Of a stretch of 64,000 nucleotides of DNA, positions 18,518-27,354 are shown in pieces. The notes below the pieces were generated by a model. That model searched no databases, had not been told where the DNA came from, and worked only from the letters and a program-made list of their open reading frames with translations. Within the stretch, counting starts at the first letter, position 1. Each line of letters begins with the position of its first letter. Position numbers and translations under genes: made by a program. Origin of the DNA: F1-120-MAGs118 sp013360535 (GTDB lineage: Bacteria > Planctomycetota > UBA1135 > GCA-002686595); NCBI GenBank assembly GCA_026647215.1, contig JAPKHC010000034.1:1-64000 (forward strand), written 5' to 3'.

Positions 18518-18895
18518 TCAGCGACCGGCGACGACACGCAGTGCGGCGACGCCCTCGAGCTGCGGCAGCGCGAGCGAGAGGCGCGACGGCGCGCTGCGGT
18601 GGTAGCGCGCGTCGTTCGTGCCGAGGCTCGCGACGCCGGTCACGCTGAAGAGGCGCTGGCCGGTGGCATCGACGGCTTCGACCGTCACGCCGCGGCGCGA
18701 CTGCAGGGCCGGGATGGCGCCGAGGAGCTCGACCTCGAGGCGCTCGTCGACGACCTGCGCGTGCGCCGAGCGAATCCAGGGCGCGCGCTCGATCTCGATC
18801 GCGGGGGCCGAGGCCGGCAACGAGTCCGACGGCGCGACGGCGGCGCAGGAACCGAGCAGGCAGAGTCCGAGGAGTACGGGCGTGAAGTGGCGCAT
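18518..18895 (-). CDS. Small lipoprotein of unknown function
   Basis: 125 residues starting MRHFTPVLLGLCLLGSCAA: a signal sequence with lipobox LGSC, so Cys17 should be lipid-modified. The mature part has beta-strand character (LEVELLGAIPALQSRRGVTVEAVDATGQRLFSVTGVASL), resembling DUF1425/YcfL-type small lipoproteins, though I cannot assign the family with certainty. It abuts the porin gene tail to tail with no gap between the stop codons. Confidence 0.7.
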   Translation of the reverse strand: MRHFTPVLLGLCLLGSCAAVAPSDSLPASAPAIEIERAPWIRSAHAQVVDERLEVELLGAIPALQSRRGVTVEAVDATGQRLFSVTGVASLGTNDARYHRSAPSRLSLALPQLEGVAALRVVAGR

Positions 18896-19137
18896 GCGGA
18901 AGTTCGGCGAAGGGTGAGGAGGCGGAGAGGATCGCGGCGCGGGGGGGCTGCGGCGATCGGGCCGTTCCGGCCTGAACAACCCTAGCACGCGTTGGTTGCA
19001 GCGGCGGAAGTCGGAGCGCCGGGGGAGCGGGGCCGTCCGCCAGAATTGGAATTTCCTTCCAGAATCAGCGCGGAAACGGCGCTGGAGACTTCGAGCTCGC
19101 GCGCGGTGTAGCCTTGCGGGCGGAGCGTTCCCCCCAC

Positions 19138-20397
19138 GTGACCCCGTTCGAGCTCGCCGTCCAGTTCTTCCTCCAGCTCGGGGTGATCCTCGTCGTGTCG
19201 CGGCTCGTCGGGCTGGTCGCCGCGCGACTGGGCCAACCGCAGGTCGTGGCCGAGATGATCGCCGGCGTCGCGCTCGGTCCGTCGCTGTTCGGGCTCGTGG
19301 CGCCGGAGTGGAGCGCGCTGCTCTTCCCGCGCGAGTCGATGAAGGTGCTGTTCCCGATCTCGCAGCTCGGGCTCGCGCTCTACATGTTCGTGGTCGGCCT
19401 CGATTTCCGCGGCGACCTGATCCGCTCGCGCTTCGGCACGTCGGTCGCGGTGTCGATCGCGGGCATGGCGGCGCCGTTTGCGCTGGGAGCGGGGCTCGCG
19501 TGGCTGCTCTTCACGCGCACCACGCTGTTCCCGGCGGAGACTTCGCTCGCCAACGCGATGGTGTTCATGGGCGCGTCGATGTGCATCACGGCCTTTCCGA
19601 TGCTCGCGCGCATCATCCACTCCAAGGGCCTGACGGGCACGACGATGGGCACGGTCGCGATCGGAGCGGGAGCGATCGACGACGCCGCCGCGTGGTGCCT
19701 GCTCGCGCTCGTGCTGGCCAGTTTCAGCGGCGATTTTTCGCACGCAACGCTCGCGATCGGGGGCGGTGCGGCCTACGCGGTGCTCGCACTGGGCGTCGTG
19801 AGGCCGCTCCTGCGGCGCTGGGCGCGAGGCATCGAGGCGCGGGGCAAGCTCGGTGACGGCGAATACGCGTTCTGCCTCGCGCTGATGTGCCTGGGCGCAT
19901 GGTGGACGGACAAGATCCACCTGCACGCGGTGTTCGGCGCGTTCGTGATGGGGGTCGCGATGCCGCGCGGTGTCGTGTCCAAGGCGCTGGTGGAGCGTTC
20001 CCACTCGCTGGCGGTGGCCCTGCTCCTGCCCCTGTTTTTCACCTATTCCGGCCTCAACACGCGGCTGGGGCTGCTCAACAGCGGAACGCTGTGGCTGATT
20101 GCACTGGCGGTGCTCGCGGCGGCCGTGCTCGGCAAGGGCGTCGCGTGCTGGGGAGCCGCGCGGCTCACCGGCGTCCCGCAGCGCGAGGCGCTCGGCATCG
20201 GCGTGCTGATGAATGCACGTGGCTTGATGGAGCTCATCATCATCAACATCGGCCTCGAGCGCGGACTGATCTCGCCGGAGATCTTCGCGATGCTGGCGAC
20301 GATGGCGGTGCTGACGACGCTGATGGCGAGCCCGATCTTCGAGCGCGTGGTCGGACGGCGCGGCGCGAGCGAGCCCGCGTCACGAACAGCGGCATGA
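19138..20397 (+). CDS. Kef/NhaP-type cation:proton antiporter (CPA2)
   Basis: 419 residues, about 12 hydrophobic helices covering the whole protein. CPA2 features include the N-terminal ARLGQPQVVAEMIAGVALGPSLFG, the SKGLTGTTMGTVAIGAGAIDDAAAWCLLA helix with the paired acidic residues of the ion site, and MNARGLMELIIINIGLERGLIS near the end. It should exchange Na+ or K+ for protons. There is no C-terminal TrkA-N/RCK domain, so regulation must differ from KefB/C. Start is taken as the GTG at 19138, with GGAG about 12 bases upstream; a TTG at 19114 is possible. Confidence 0.9.
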   Translation: MTPFELAVQFFLQLGVILVVSRLVGLVAARLGQPQVVAEMIAGVALGPSLFGLVAPEWSALLFPRESMKVLFPISQLGLALYMFVVGLDFRGDLIRSRFGTSVAVSIAGMAAPFALGAGLAWLLFTRTTLFPAETSLANAMVFMGASMCITAFPMLARIIHSKGLTGTTMGTVAIGAGAIDDAAAWCLLALVLASFSGDFSHATLAIGGGAAYAVLALGVVRPLLRRWARGIEARGKLGDGEYAFCLALMCLGAWWTDKIHLHAVFGAFVMGVAMPRGVVSKALVERSHSLAVALLLPLFFTYSGLNTRLGLLNSGTLWLIALAVLAAAVLGKGVACWGAARLTGVPQREALGIGVLMNARGLMELIIINIGLERGLISPEIFAMLATMAVLTTLMASPIFERVVGRRGASEPASRTAA

Positions 20398-20434
20398 GCG
20401 ACGCCTTGCCCATGCAAGCGGACGCGTGCGGAGC

Positions 20435-20440
20435 TAGGCT
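20435..20440 (+). promoter_or_regulatory. Putative -10 element (TAGGCT)
   Basis: TAGGCT ends 6 bases before the ATG at 20447, so transcription would begin at the start codon itself. There is no Shine-Dalgarno sequence in between. Confidence 0.45.
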
Positions 20441-20446
20441 CGCCGC

Positions 20447-21850
20447 ATGCTCTCCTCCCCCACCGTTCGCCGTTTCCTGATCCCGTTCGTCCCGCTCGCG
20501 CTCGTCGCGAGCGCCTTCGCGCAGACCGTCGCGGAGTGCGTCGAGTTCGAGCCCGGTGTCGAGCTCGTCTACAAGGGCAAGGCGCGCCAGCAGGACGACA
20601 AGGGCAGCTGGAACCTGCCGTTCGAGGTGCGGGCCGTCGTGCTCGGCGGCAGCGACAACGAAGTGGCGCTGTTCCACGGTCTCGAGGCCGCGAACGGCAT
20701 GTCCGGCGGACAGGTCCGCACGGTGCCGCGCACGTCGAACTACCGCTTCACGAAGCTCACGGCGGAGCGTGCGCGCGCGCCGCTGCCGGAGGGCATGTTC
20801 CCGGCGATGAGCGCGGGCGTGCCGGCGTTGCTGGCGGTCGGTGCGGTGCCGACGCCGCCGGCGAACGTGCCGACGACGGCGGGAGCGACGTGGAAAGGCG
20901 GGCGCGTCGTGCTCCCCAACGACTTCGATTTCGCCGCGGAACTCGAGTGGACGGCGAGCGCGAAGGACGGGGTGATCGTGCTCGATGCGGTGGCGGTCGG
21001 ACTGCCCGCGGCGCACGCGATGATCGGATCGATGAAGCTGCACGCGTACAGCGAGCACTACGAGATCGATCCCGCGCGCAAGGTGGTCACTCGCTGCAAG
21101 GCGAGCTGGAAGCTCGAGTTTTCGGCCGATCCGCTGCGGGTGAGCGAGCTCTCGTACGAGCTGCAGCTGCGGAGCCACCGCAAGGTCGCGCCGGAGCGGC
21201 TCGTCGCGCTGCGCAGCGATCGTGCGGAGTTCGAGAAGACTTCGCGGCTCGCGTTTGGCGAGGACCTCGACGCTGCGGAGCGCGCGCTGGACAAGCTCGG
21301 CAGCCAGTTCGAGCAGTCGGATTCGTACTTCCTGACCGAGGTGCTGCGGGTGCAGGAGCAGATCGCGGCGACGCGCGAGCACCGCGAGAAGGAGCGGCTC
21401 GAGGCCGAGGTCGTCGCGCGGCTGATCGGCAAGCCCGCCGTCGACATCGTCGGGGACGTCGTCGGCAAGGACCTCGACGGCAAGGACGTCAAGCTCTCCG
21501 AGCTCAAGGGCAAGGTCGTCGTGCTCAACTTCTACGCGTCCTGGTGCGGGCCGTGCAATCAGGAGATTCCGCACCTCAAGGAGCTCGTCGCCAGGCACGA
21601 GGGCGAGCTCGTGGTGATCGGCTTCGACAAGGAAGCGGACCACAAGGTCGAGATCGAACACGCGCGCAAGCAGGGCATCCCGTGGCGCGTCGTGCTCGGT
21701 TCGGATCGCATCAACGAGGCGCTGCTCGTGGGCGCGTTCCCGACGAACTGCTTCCTCGATCGCGAAGGCAGGATCGTGCTGCGCGAAGTGGGCTTCGACG
21801 GGCCGCAGAAGCTCGCGGCGACGGTCGAGAAGCTGCTCGAGAAGAAGTGA
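20447..21850 (+). CDS. Secreted thioredoxin-domain (TlpA-like) protein
   Basis: 467 residues. A signal peptide (LIPFVPLALVASAFAQ) is followed by ~330 residues of unknown beta-rich sequence, then a TlpA/AhpC-TSA thioredoxin fold with the active site WCGPC (Cys367 and Cys370) in VVLNFYASWCGPCNQEIPHL. The fold continues with LVVIGFDKE and GAFPTNCFLDREGRI, which supplies the cis-Pro. It is likely a periplasmic thiol:disulfide reductase; its partner is unknown. The large N-terminal region is typical of planctomycete TlpA fusions. Convergent with the RCC1-like gene. Confidence 0.88.
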   Translation: MLSSPTVRRFLIPFVPLALVASAFAQTVAECVEFEPGVELVYKGKARQQDDKGSWNLPFEVRAVVLGGSDNEVALFHGLEAANGMSGGQVRTVPRTSNYRFTKLTAERARAPLPEGMFPAMSAGVPALLAVGAVPTPPANVPTTAGATWKGGRVVLPNDFDFAAELEWTASAKDGVIVLDAVAVGLPAAHAMIGSMKLHAYSEHYEIDPARKVVTRCKASWKLEFSADPLRVSELSYELQLRSHRKVAPERLVALRSDRAEFEKTSRLAFGEDLDAAERALDKLGSQFEQSDSYFLTEVLRVQEQIAATREHREKERLEAEVVARLIGKPAVDIVGDVVGKDLDGKDVKLSELKGKVVVLNFYASWCGPCNQEIPHLKELVARHEGELVVIGFDKEADHKVEIEHARKQGIPWRVVLGSDRINEALLVGAFPTNCFLDREGRIVLREVGFDGPQKLAATVEKLLEKK

Positions 21851-21857
21851 GCGCGCG

Positions 21858-24037
21858 TCAGGGCGCGACGACGAAACGCAGCGCGTCCGAGAGGCTCGTC
21901 GCCTTCGGGCTCGGCGGGTCGCGGAACCACGCCTGCACGCAGACGAACGTGCCTGCGGCGGGCGCTGTCGCCGGATGCGAGGCCATCCAGGCGTTGAAAT
22001 CCAGCGCAAAGACGCCCGTGCACGTTCCGGCGACGCCACCGCTCTCCACGGTCGCCAGCCGCGGCGTCGGCGCGCCGATGCAGGCGTAGCTCGAGCCCTG
22101 TCCCCAAGGAACGGCCGCGGGCTCGAAGCCCATGAACAGCGCACCGGCACGCGCGCCCTCGACTCCGTCGACCCGCAGCGCAAAACCGGACGCGCTCGAG
22201 CGCGACGGCAATCCGGTCGAGGTGATCCGCGCGTTGCAGCCGTTCGACGTCGTTCCTGCGGTGCAGTAGCTCGTCGGCGGCGGCAGTCGGTCCACGCGTA
22301 GCCGGGAGCGAGGTCGGGGCGCGCCGCGGGACCGACGATGTCGAGCCCCCACGTCACGAGCTCACCATCCGTGCGGCGCGCGATCGAGTGGTACTCGCCC
22401 GCCTCGATCTCGACGTACTCGAGCCCGGGCGGAAGCGGCGGCACGTTGCACTGGCCGAAATTGTTCCAGCCGAAGGCCACGACCTCGCCGTCGCTGCGCA
22501 GGGCGAGCGAATGCGCGCCGCCGGCCGCGATCTCGACGTAGGTCACTCCCTGCGGCAACGCAGGCACGTTGCACTGGCCATGCGGATTCCAGCCCCACGC
22601 CACGACCGCGCCGTCGCTGCGCCGCGCGACTCCGTGGCGGTAATTCGCCGCGAGCTCGACGTAGACGACACTTGCGGGCAGCGTGGGCACGTTGAGCTGG
22701 CCGAAGTTGTTGTTGCCGAACGCGATCACGCTGCCGTCGTTGCGGCGCGCGAGCGTGAAGTTCTGGCCGGCGGCGAGCTCGACGTACGTGAGCCCGGCGG
22801 GAAGCGTGGGCACGAGCGTCTGGCCGGCGACACCCAGTCCCCACGCGACCGCGCTGCCGTCACTGCGCACCGCGGCGCTGTGGAACCACCCGGCGGTCGC
22901 CGAGACGTAGGTCAGGCCCGCGGGCAACGGCGGAACGTCGATCTGGCCCCAGGTGTTCTGGCCCCAGGCCGAGAGCGTTCCGTCGCTCAGCAGCGCGAGC
23001 TGATAGTCGTACCCCGCGACGAGCGCCGTGTAGTCGACTCCGGGTGCGAGCCGCGGCACGTTGAGCTGACCGACCGAGTTGTCGCCGAAGCCGAACACAC
23101 GACCGTCGTCGAGCTTCGCGAGCGAATACGCCTCGCCTGCGTCGAGCGCGCTCCACTTGGCGCCGTCAGGACGCGGCGGAACGTCGAGCTGGCCGAGCGT
23201 CCCGTCGCCCCACGCCACGAGCTCCCCGTCGTCACGCAGCGCGAGCGCGTGAGCGCGGCCCGCCGCGACTGCGATGTAGCGAGTCGAAAGCGGCAGCGGC
23301 GGCACGTTGCACTGGCCGAAGGAGTTGTCGCCGAAGGCGGCGAGCTCGCCATCCGAGCGCAGCGCGAGGCTGAACGCATCTCCCGCGGCGGCGGCGACGA
23401 AGCTCAATCCGGCCGGCAGCGTCGGAACAGCGCACTGGGCCGTCGAGTTGTCGCCCCACGCCACCAGCGCGCCGTCGTCGCGCAGCGCGAGCGCGTGGCG
23501 CGAGCCCGCGGCGATCGCGACGTACTCGCGCGCCGCCGGAAGCGCCGGAACCTGCAGCTGGCCCGAGCCGTCCTCGCCCCACGCGATCGCCGTGCCATCG
23601 TCGAGCAGCGCGAGCGTGAAGCTTCCGCCCGCATCGACGGTCACGGCGAGCCGACCGGGCGCGAGCGGCGGCACCGAGTGCTGGCCCGCGCTCGAGCCGC
23701 CCCAGACGACGATCTGGCCATCGCTGCGCACCGCGACGGCGTGTTCGAGCCCACCCGACGCGCTCGTGTAGCGTTGTCCCGCCGGCAGCTCCGGCACCTC
23801 GCATTGGTACTCGTAATTGTCGCCCCAAGCGACCAGCGAACCATCGGCGCGCAGCGCGAGCGTGAAGTCGCTGCCGGCGCGCACGTCGGCGAACGCCTCG
23901 CGGTGCCACGCGCTATGCAGCCGGAACTGCCCCCACGCGGACACGTCCACTTGCGCGCGGGCCGCGCTCGCGAGCGCAAGCAGGCCGAACGTGGCCAGAA
24001 TCGTGGGGCAGAGCTGGATTCGAGAGGATTGGGACAT
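21858..24037 (-). CDS. Secreted RCC1-like repeat protein, interrupted by a frameshift
   Basis: Signal peptide (ILATFGLLALASAARAQ) followed by 13 tandem ~42-residue repeats of the RCC1/BNR pattern (HSLALRSDGELVAWGDNxxGQCNVPPLPxGLxYVEIAAG), which should fold as beta-propellers. The frame breaks near 22286-22297, in the GCCGCCGCCG-like run after ..PGYAWTD. The continuation is in another frame: RLPPPTSYCTAGTTSNGC..GFALRVDGVEGARAG..WGQGSSYACIG..FVCVQAWFRDPPSPKATSLSDALRFVVAP. This is a C-terminal domain typical of secreted proteins of this group. A one-base slip in a repeat run is the simplest cause: either a sequencing/assembly error or a real mutation. Function unknown; probably extracellular. 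Confidence 0.82.
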
Positions 24038-24383
24038 GGGAGCGTGGCCGCGCGCGGCGTTTCATCATGCGGGCGCGGCCGAAAGCGTTGGGCCCGATTC
24101 CGTTTTGGCGCGCTCGACCCGCCTTGAGCAACGCCAGAGCCCGATTTTGGGCCCGCAACGGCCTGTGACCGGCCCCAAGAATCGTCCAACTGAGCACGCC
24201 CGGCTCGCCGACCCTTCCAATTCCGCCACGCCGAGCCCGCACTTCGGCCTGAACGCAATCGCCTCGACTCCACCCGACGCTCGAGTGCCGTCGTGGTGAC
24301 GTTTCCGCCGTAGGTGCGGGCTAGACTCGGCCGCTGCGATGGCATGGCGAGTGAAGCCGGTGGGTCACGTGGAGCGCTGAGCG
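24038..24383. other. Divergent intergenic region
   Basis: 346 bases between the RCC1-like gene (-) and the first sulfatase (+). It contains a TAGACT element at 24322-24327 and a possible 13-codon ORF (ATG 24339, stop 24378-24380) six bases... before the sulfatase start region, which I do not annotate as a gene. No RNA gene was seen. Confidence 0.5.
24322..24327 (+). promoter_or_regulatory. Putative -10 element (TAGACT) upstream of the sulfatase operon
   Basis: The CTAGACTC context is identical to those before the HlyD-type and OPT genes. It lies 56 bases before the sulfatase ATG at 24384, leaving a short leader. Confidence 0.4.
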
Positions 24384-25778
24384 ATGCTCGCGTTCCTCCT
24401 GACGCTGTTCCAGTCGGTCGAGCCCGCGCCGAAGGCGCCGCGGCCGCCGAACATCGTGCATGTGCTGGCCGATGACGTCGCGTGGGACGACTTCTCGTGC
24501 TACGGCTCGCGCGACCTCGTCACGCCGAATGTCGACCGCGTCGCGAGCGAAGGGCTGCGCTTCACGGACTTCTATGCGCCGAGTGCGACGTGCACGCCGT
24601 CCCGTGCGGCGATCCTGACGGGCTGTTACGCGCAGCGCGTCGGCTTGACGCAGGTGCTGTTCCCCACGTCGGAGGTTGGGCTCGCCGACAGCGAAGTGAC
24701 GATCGCGGAGCTGCTCAAGGGACGCGGCTACGCGACGGCGCTCGTCGGCAAGTGGCACCTCGGGCACCAGCCGCAGTTCCTGCCGACGCGCCACGGCTTC
24801 GACCTGTTCTTCGGCATCCCGTACCCCAACGACCACGGGCCCGAGCGCCTCACCTCGAAGGAACCGCGGGTTTCGCGCGGATTTCCGCCGATTCCGCTGC
24901 TGCGCGGCGAGAGCGTGGTCGAGCAGCCGGCGCAGCTCGCGAGCTTGCCGGAGCGTTTCATCGCCGAGGCGCGCAAGTTCATCGCCGAGCACAAGGACGC
25001 GCCGTTCTACCTGCAACTTTCGAACATCGAGACGCACACTCCGTGGCTCGTGCCGCAGCGCTTCCAGTACAAGTCGCAGGCAGGTGTGTACGGCGATGCG
25101 GTCGCGTGCCTCGACTGGGCCGTCGGTGAGCTGCTCGACGAGCTTGCGAAACAAGGTCTCGACGGCGACACGCTCGTCGTCGTCAGTTCCGACAACGGGC
25201 CGCTCGTGCATCGGTATCCCGAGCTCGAAGGCATCTACGGCCACGCGGCGACGGTCGATCCCGAGCGCCGACACTGGCTGCGCGACGGCAAGTATCAGGC
25301 GCGCTACGAAGGTGGCACACGCGTCGCGTGCGTCGCGCGCTGGCCCGGCCACATCGCCCCCGGAGGCGTGAGCGGCGAGCTGGTCGCGGGCTTCGATCTG
25401 TACACGACGTTCGCACGTCTGGCGGGTGCCGAGCTGCCGGCCGACCGGATCGTCGACGGCAACGACCTGTCCGCGCTGCTCCTCGGACGGCCCGAGGACT
25501 TCAATCCGCGCGACACGCTCTTCCACTACGAGAACCTCGAGCTCGTCGCCGTGCGCAACGGCAACTGGAAGCTCGTGCTGCCGCGCAAGACGGGCGAACG
25601 GCCGGAGCTATACGACCTCGAAGAGGATCCCTCGGAAACCACGGATCAGTCGGAGGAACACGAGGACTTCGTCGCGCGCCTGCTGGAGCTGTGCGAGCTC
25701 GCCCGCGAGGATCTCGGCGACTCGAAGCACGGCGTCGAGGGCCGCAACCGTCGCGCGGCGGGAAGGCTCGTCAAGTGA
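24384..25778 (+). CDS. Type I sulfatase (arylsulfatase family)
   Basis: 464 residues. Sulfatase family hallmarks: metal-binding NIVHVLADDVAWDD near the N-terminus, the formylglycine signature CTPSRAAILTG (Cys70 would be converted to formylglycine), VGKWHLGH, and SSDNGP. The C-terminal ENLELVAVRNGNWKLVLPR..ELYDLEEDPSE block is also typical. It hydrolyses sulfate esters, probably on polysaccharides, in the periplasm. The N-terminus has a short hydrophobic stretch (MLAFLLTLFQS) that may act as a signal. It overlaps the next sulfatase gene by four bases (GTGA), so the two are co-translated. Arylsulfatase versus GAG-type specificity cannot be decided. Confidence 0.93.
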   Translation: MLAFLLTLFQSVEPAPKAPRPPNIVHVLADDVAWDDFSCYGSRDLVTPNVDRVASEGLRFTDFYAPSATCTPSRAAILTGCYAQRVGLTQVLFPTSEVGLADSEVTIAELLKGRGYATALVGKWHLGHQPQFLPTRHGFDLFFGIPYPNDHGPERLTSKEPRVSRGFPPIPLLRGESVVEQPAQLASLPERFIAEARKFIAEHKDAPFYLQLSNIETHTPWLVPQRFQYKSQAGVYGDAVACLDWAVGELLDELAKQGLDGDTLVVVSSDNGPLVHRYPELEGIYGHAATVDPERRHWLRDGKYQARYEGGTRVACVARWPGHIAPGGVSGELVAGFDLYTTFARLAGAELPADRIVDGNDLSALLLGRPEDFNPRDTLFHYENLELVAVRNGNWKLVLPRKTGERPELYDLEEDPSETTDQSEEHEDFVARLLELCELAREDLGDSKHGVEGRNRRAAGRLVK

Positions 25779-27304
25779 AGCGCTGGGGGTTGCCGCTCTT
25801 CGGACTGCTCGCCGCCTGCGCCTCGGTTCCGACGGCTCCGCCAGTTCCGCAGCGCCCGCCGAACATCGTGCTTTTCGTCGTCGACGACCTCGGCTGGCAG
25901 GACATCTCGGTTCCGCTTTGGAGCGAACGTACGGCCTTCAACGACCGCTATCGCACGCCGAATCTCGAGCGGCTCGCGCGCGAGGGAATGAGCTTCACGC
26001 AGGCCTATGCGTCCGCTCCGGTGTGCACGCCGACACGCACGGCGATCCTGACCGGACAGGCTCCTGCGCGCTCGCACATCACGTACTGGACGTTGCGCAA
26101 GGACGACGACACGTCCGCGAAGTTTCCCGGGCTCCTGCCGCCGAAGTGGGACGTCAACGGGCTGCAACCGGAGGACGCGACGCTGCCGGAGCTGCTGCAA
26201 GAGGCCGGCTATCGCACCGTTCATGTCGGCAAGGCGCACTTCGGCGCCGTCGGCACGCCTGGGGCCGATCCGCGCAACCTCGGGTTCGACGTCAACGTCG
26301 CGGGTCACGGTGCTGGCGGCCCTGGAAGCTTCCTCGGGCTCGAGAATTTCAGCGCGGCGGCGCGCAAGGGTGACCGCGTCTGGGATGTGCCGGGGCTCGA
26401 GCGTTGGCACGGCAAGGACGTGTTTCTTGAGGAGGCGCTCGCTGCCGAAGCGGTCGAGCAGCTCGACGCGGCGGTCGCAGCCGGCACGCCGTTTTTCCTC
26501 CATTTCGCGCCCTATTCCGTTCACGCGCCGATCACGGCCAACCCGCGCTACGCCGCGAACTACGCTCATCTCGATCCGCGCGAGGCGGCCTACGCCACGA
26601 TGATCGAGACCTGCGACGCCGCACTCGGCACGTTGCTCGCGCGGCTCGACTCGCACGGGATCGCGGACGAGACGTTGGTGATCTTCACCTCCGACAACGG
26701 CGGGCTCTCGGCCCACGGACGCGGCGGCGAAGCGCACACGCACAACGCGCCGCTGCGCAGCGGCAAGGGCTCGTGCTACGAAGGTGGAATTCGTGTTCCG
26801 CTGGTCGTGCGCGGGCCGGGAGTCGTGCGCGGCACGCGCAACGACTGGCAGGTGATCAGCGCGGACCTCTTTCCGACACTGCTCGCTGCAGCCGGCGTCG
26901 GCCTGCCTCGCGACGGAATCGAGCGCGATGGGCTGGACCTGACGGGGTTGCTGCGAGGAGGCTGGCTCGAGGCCGAGCGCATCCTCGTCTGGCACCAACC
27001 GCATTTCTGGGGCGTGAACGGCCCGGGCATCTGGCCCTTCAGCGCCTTGCGAGTCCGCGACTGGAAGCTGATCTATCGGCACGCCGACCGCGAATTCGAG
27101 TTCTACAGCCTCGCGGAGGATCCGGGAGAGAGCTTCGATCTCGCCGCGACGGCGACGCCTATCGTCCTGGAGCTCGCGAAAGTGCTCGGCGAGCGGCTGC
27201 GCGCCATGGGCGCGCAGATGTCGATCGACGCGACGACGGGACTGCCCGTGCCGTGGCCGGACAAAGTGGAACGGCCCACTTCGTTTGGCTTCTACCAGTT
27301 CTGA
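25775..27304 (+). CDS. Type I sulfatase, lipoprotein
   Basis: 509 residues from a GTG at 25775 that overlaps the stop of the first sulfatase. The N-terminus WGLPLFGLLAACAS carries a lipobox (LAAC), predicting a lipid anchor. Core motifs: NIVLFVVDDLGWQD, formylglycine signature CTPTRTAILTG (Cys84), VGKAHFGAVG, FFLHFAPYSVHAP, FTSDNGGLSAHG and the RVRDWKLIYRHADREFEFYSLAEDPGE tail. CTPTR in place of CxPSR is an accepted variant. It is paired with the upstream sulfatase, suggesting joint action on one sulfated glycan. Confidence 0.93.
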   Translation: MKRWGLPLFGLLAACASVPTAPPVPQRPPNIVLFVVDDLGWQDISVPLWSERTAFNDRYRTPNLERLAREGMSFTQAYASAPVCTPTRTAILTGQAPARSHITYWTLRKDDDTSAKFPGLLPPKWDVNGLQPEDATLPELLQEAGYRTVHVGKAHFGAVGTPGADPRNLGFDVNVAGHGAGGPGSFLGLENFSAAARKGDRVWDVPGLERWHGKDVFLEEALAAEAVEQLDAAVAAGTPFFLHFAPYSVHAPITANPRYAANYAHLDPREAAYATMIETCDAALGTLLARLDSHGIADETLVIFTSDNGGLSAHGRGGEAHTHNAPLRSGKGSCYEGGIRVPLVVRGPGVVRGTRNDWQVISADLFPTLLAAAGVGLPRDGIERDGLDLTGLLRGGWLEAERILVWHQPHFWGVNGPGIWPFSALRVRDWKLIYRHADREFEFYSLAEDPGESFDLAATATPIVLELAKVLGERLRAMGAQMSIDATTGLPVPWPDKVERPTSFGFYQF

Positions 27305-27336
27305 CCGCGGGCCGCGACGCCCGGGCTCCGGAGCCC

Positions 27337-27342
27337 TAGACT
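27337..27342 (+). promoter_or_regulatory. Putative -10 element (TAGACT) next to a palindrome
   Basis: TAGACT ends 12 bases before the OPT start codon at 27355. A perfect 14-base palindrome (GGGCTCCGGAGCCC, 27323-27336) directly abuts it, where an operator could sit. Confidence 0.4.
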
Positions 27343-27354
27343 CCGCCGCCAGCC

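Noticed and set aside
24339..24380. A 13-codon ORF before the first sulfatase, possible leader peptide
   Set aside because: No ribosome site, no attenuator hairpin and no amino-acid bias; likely chance.
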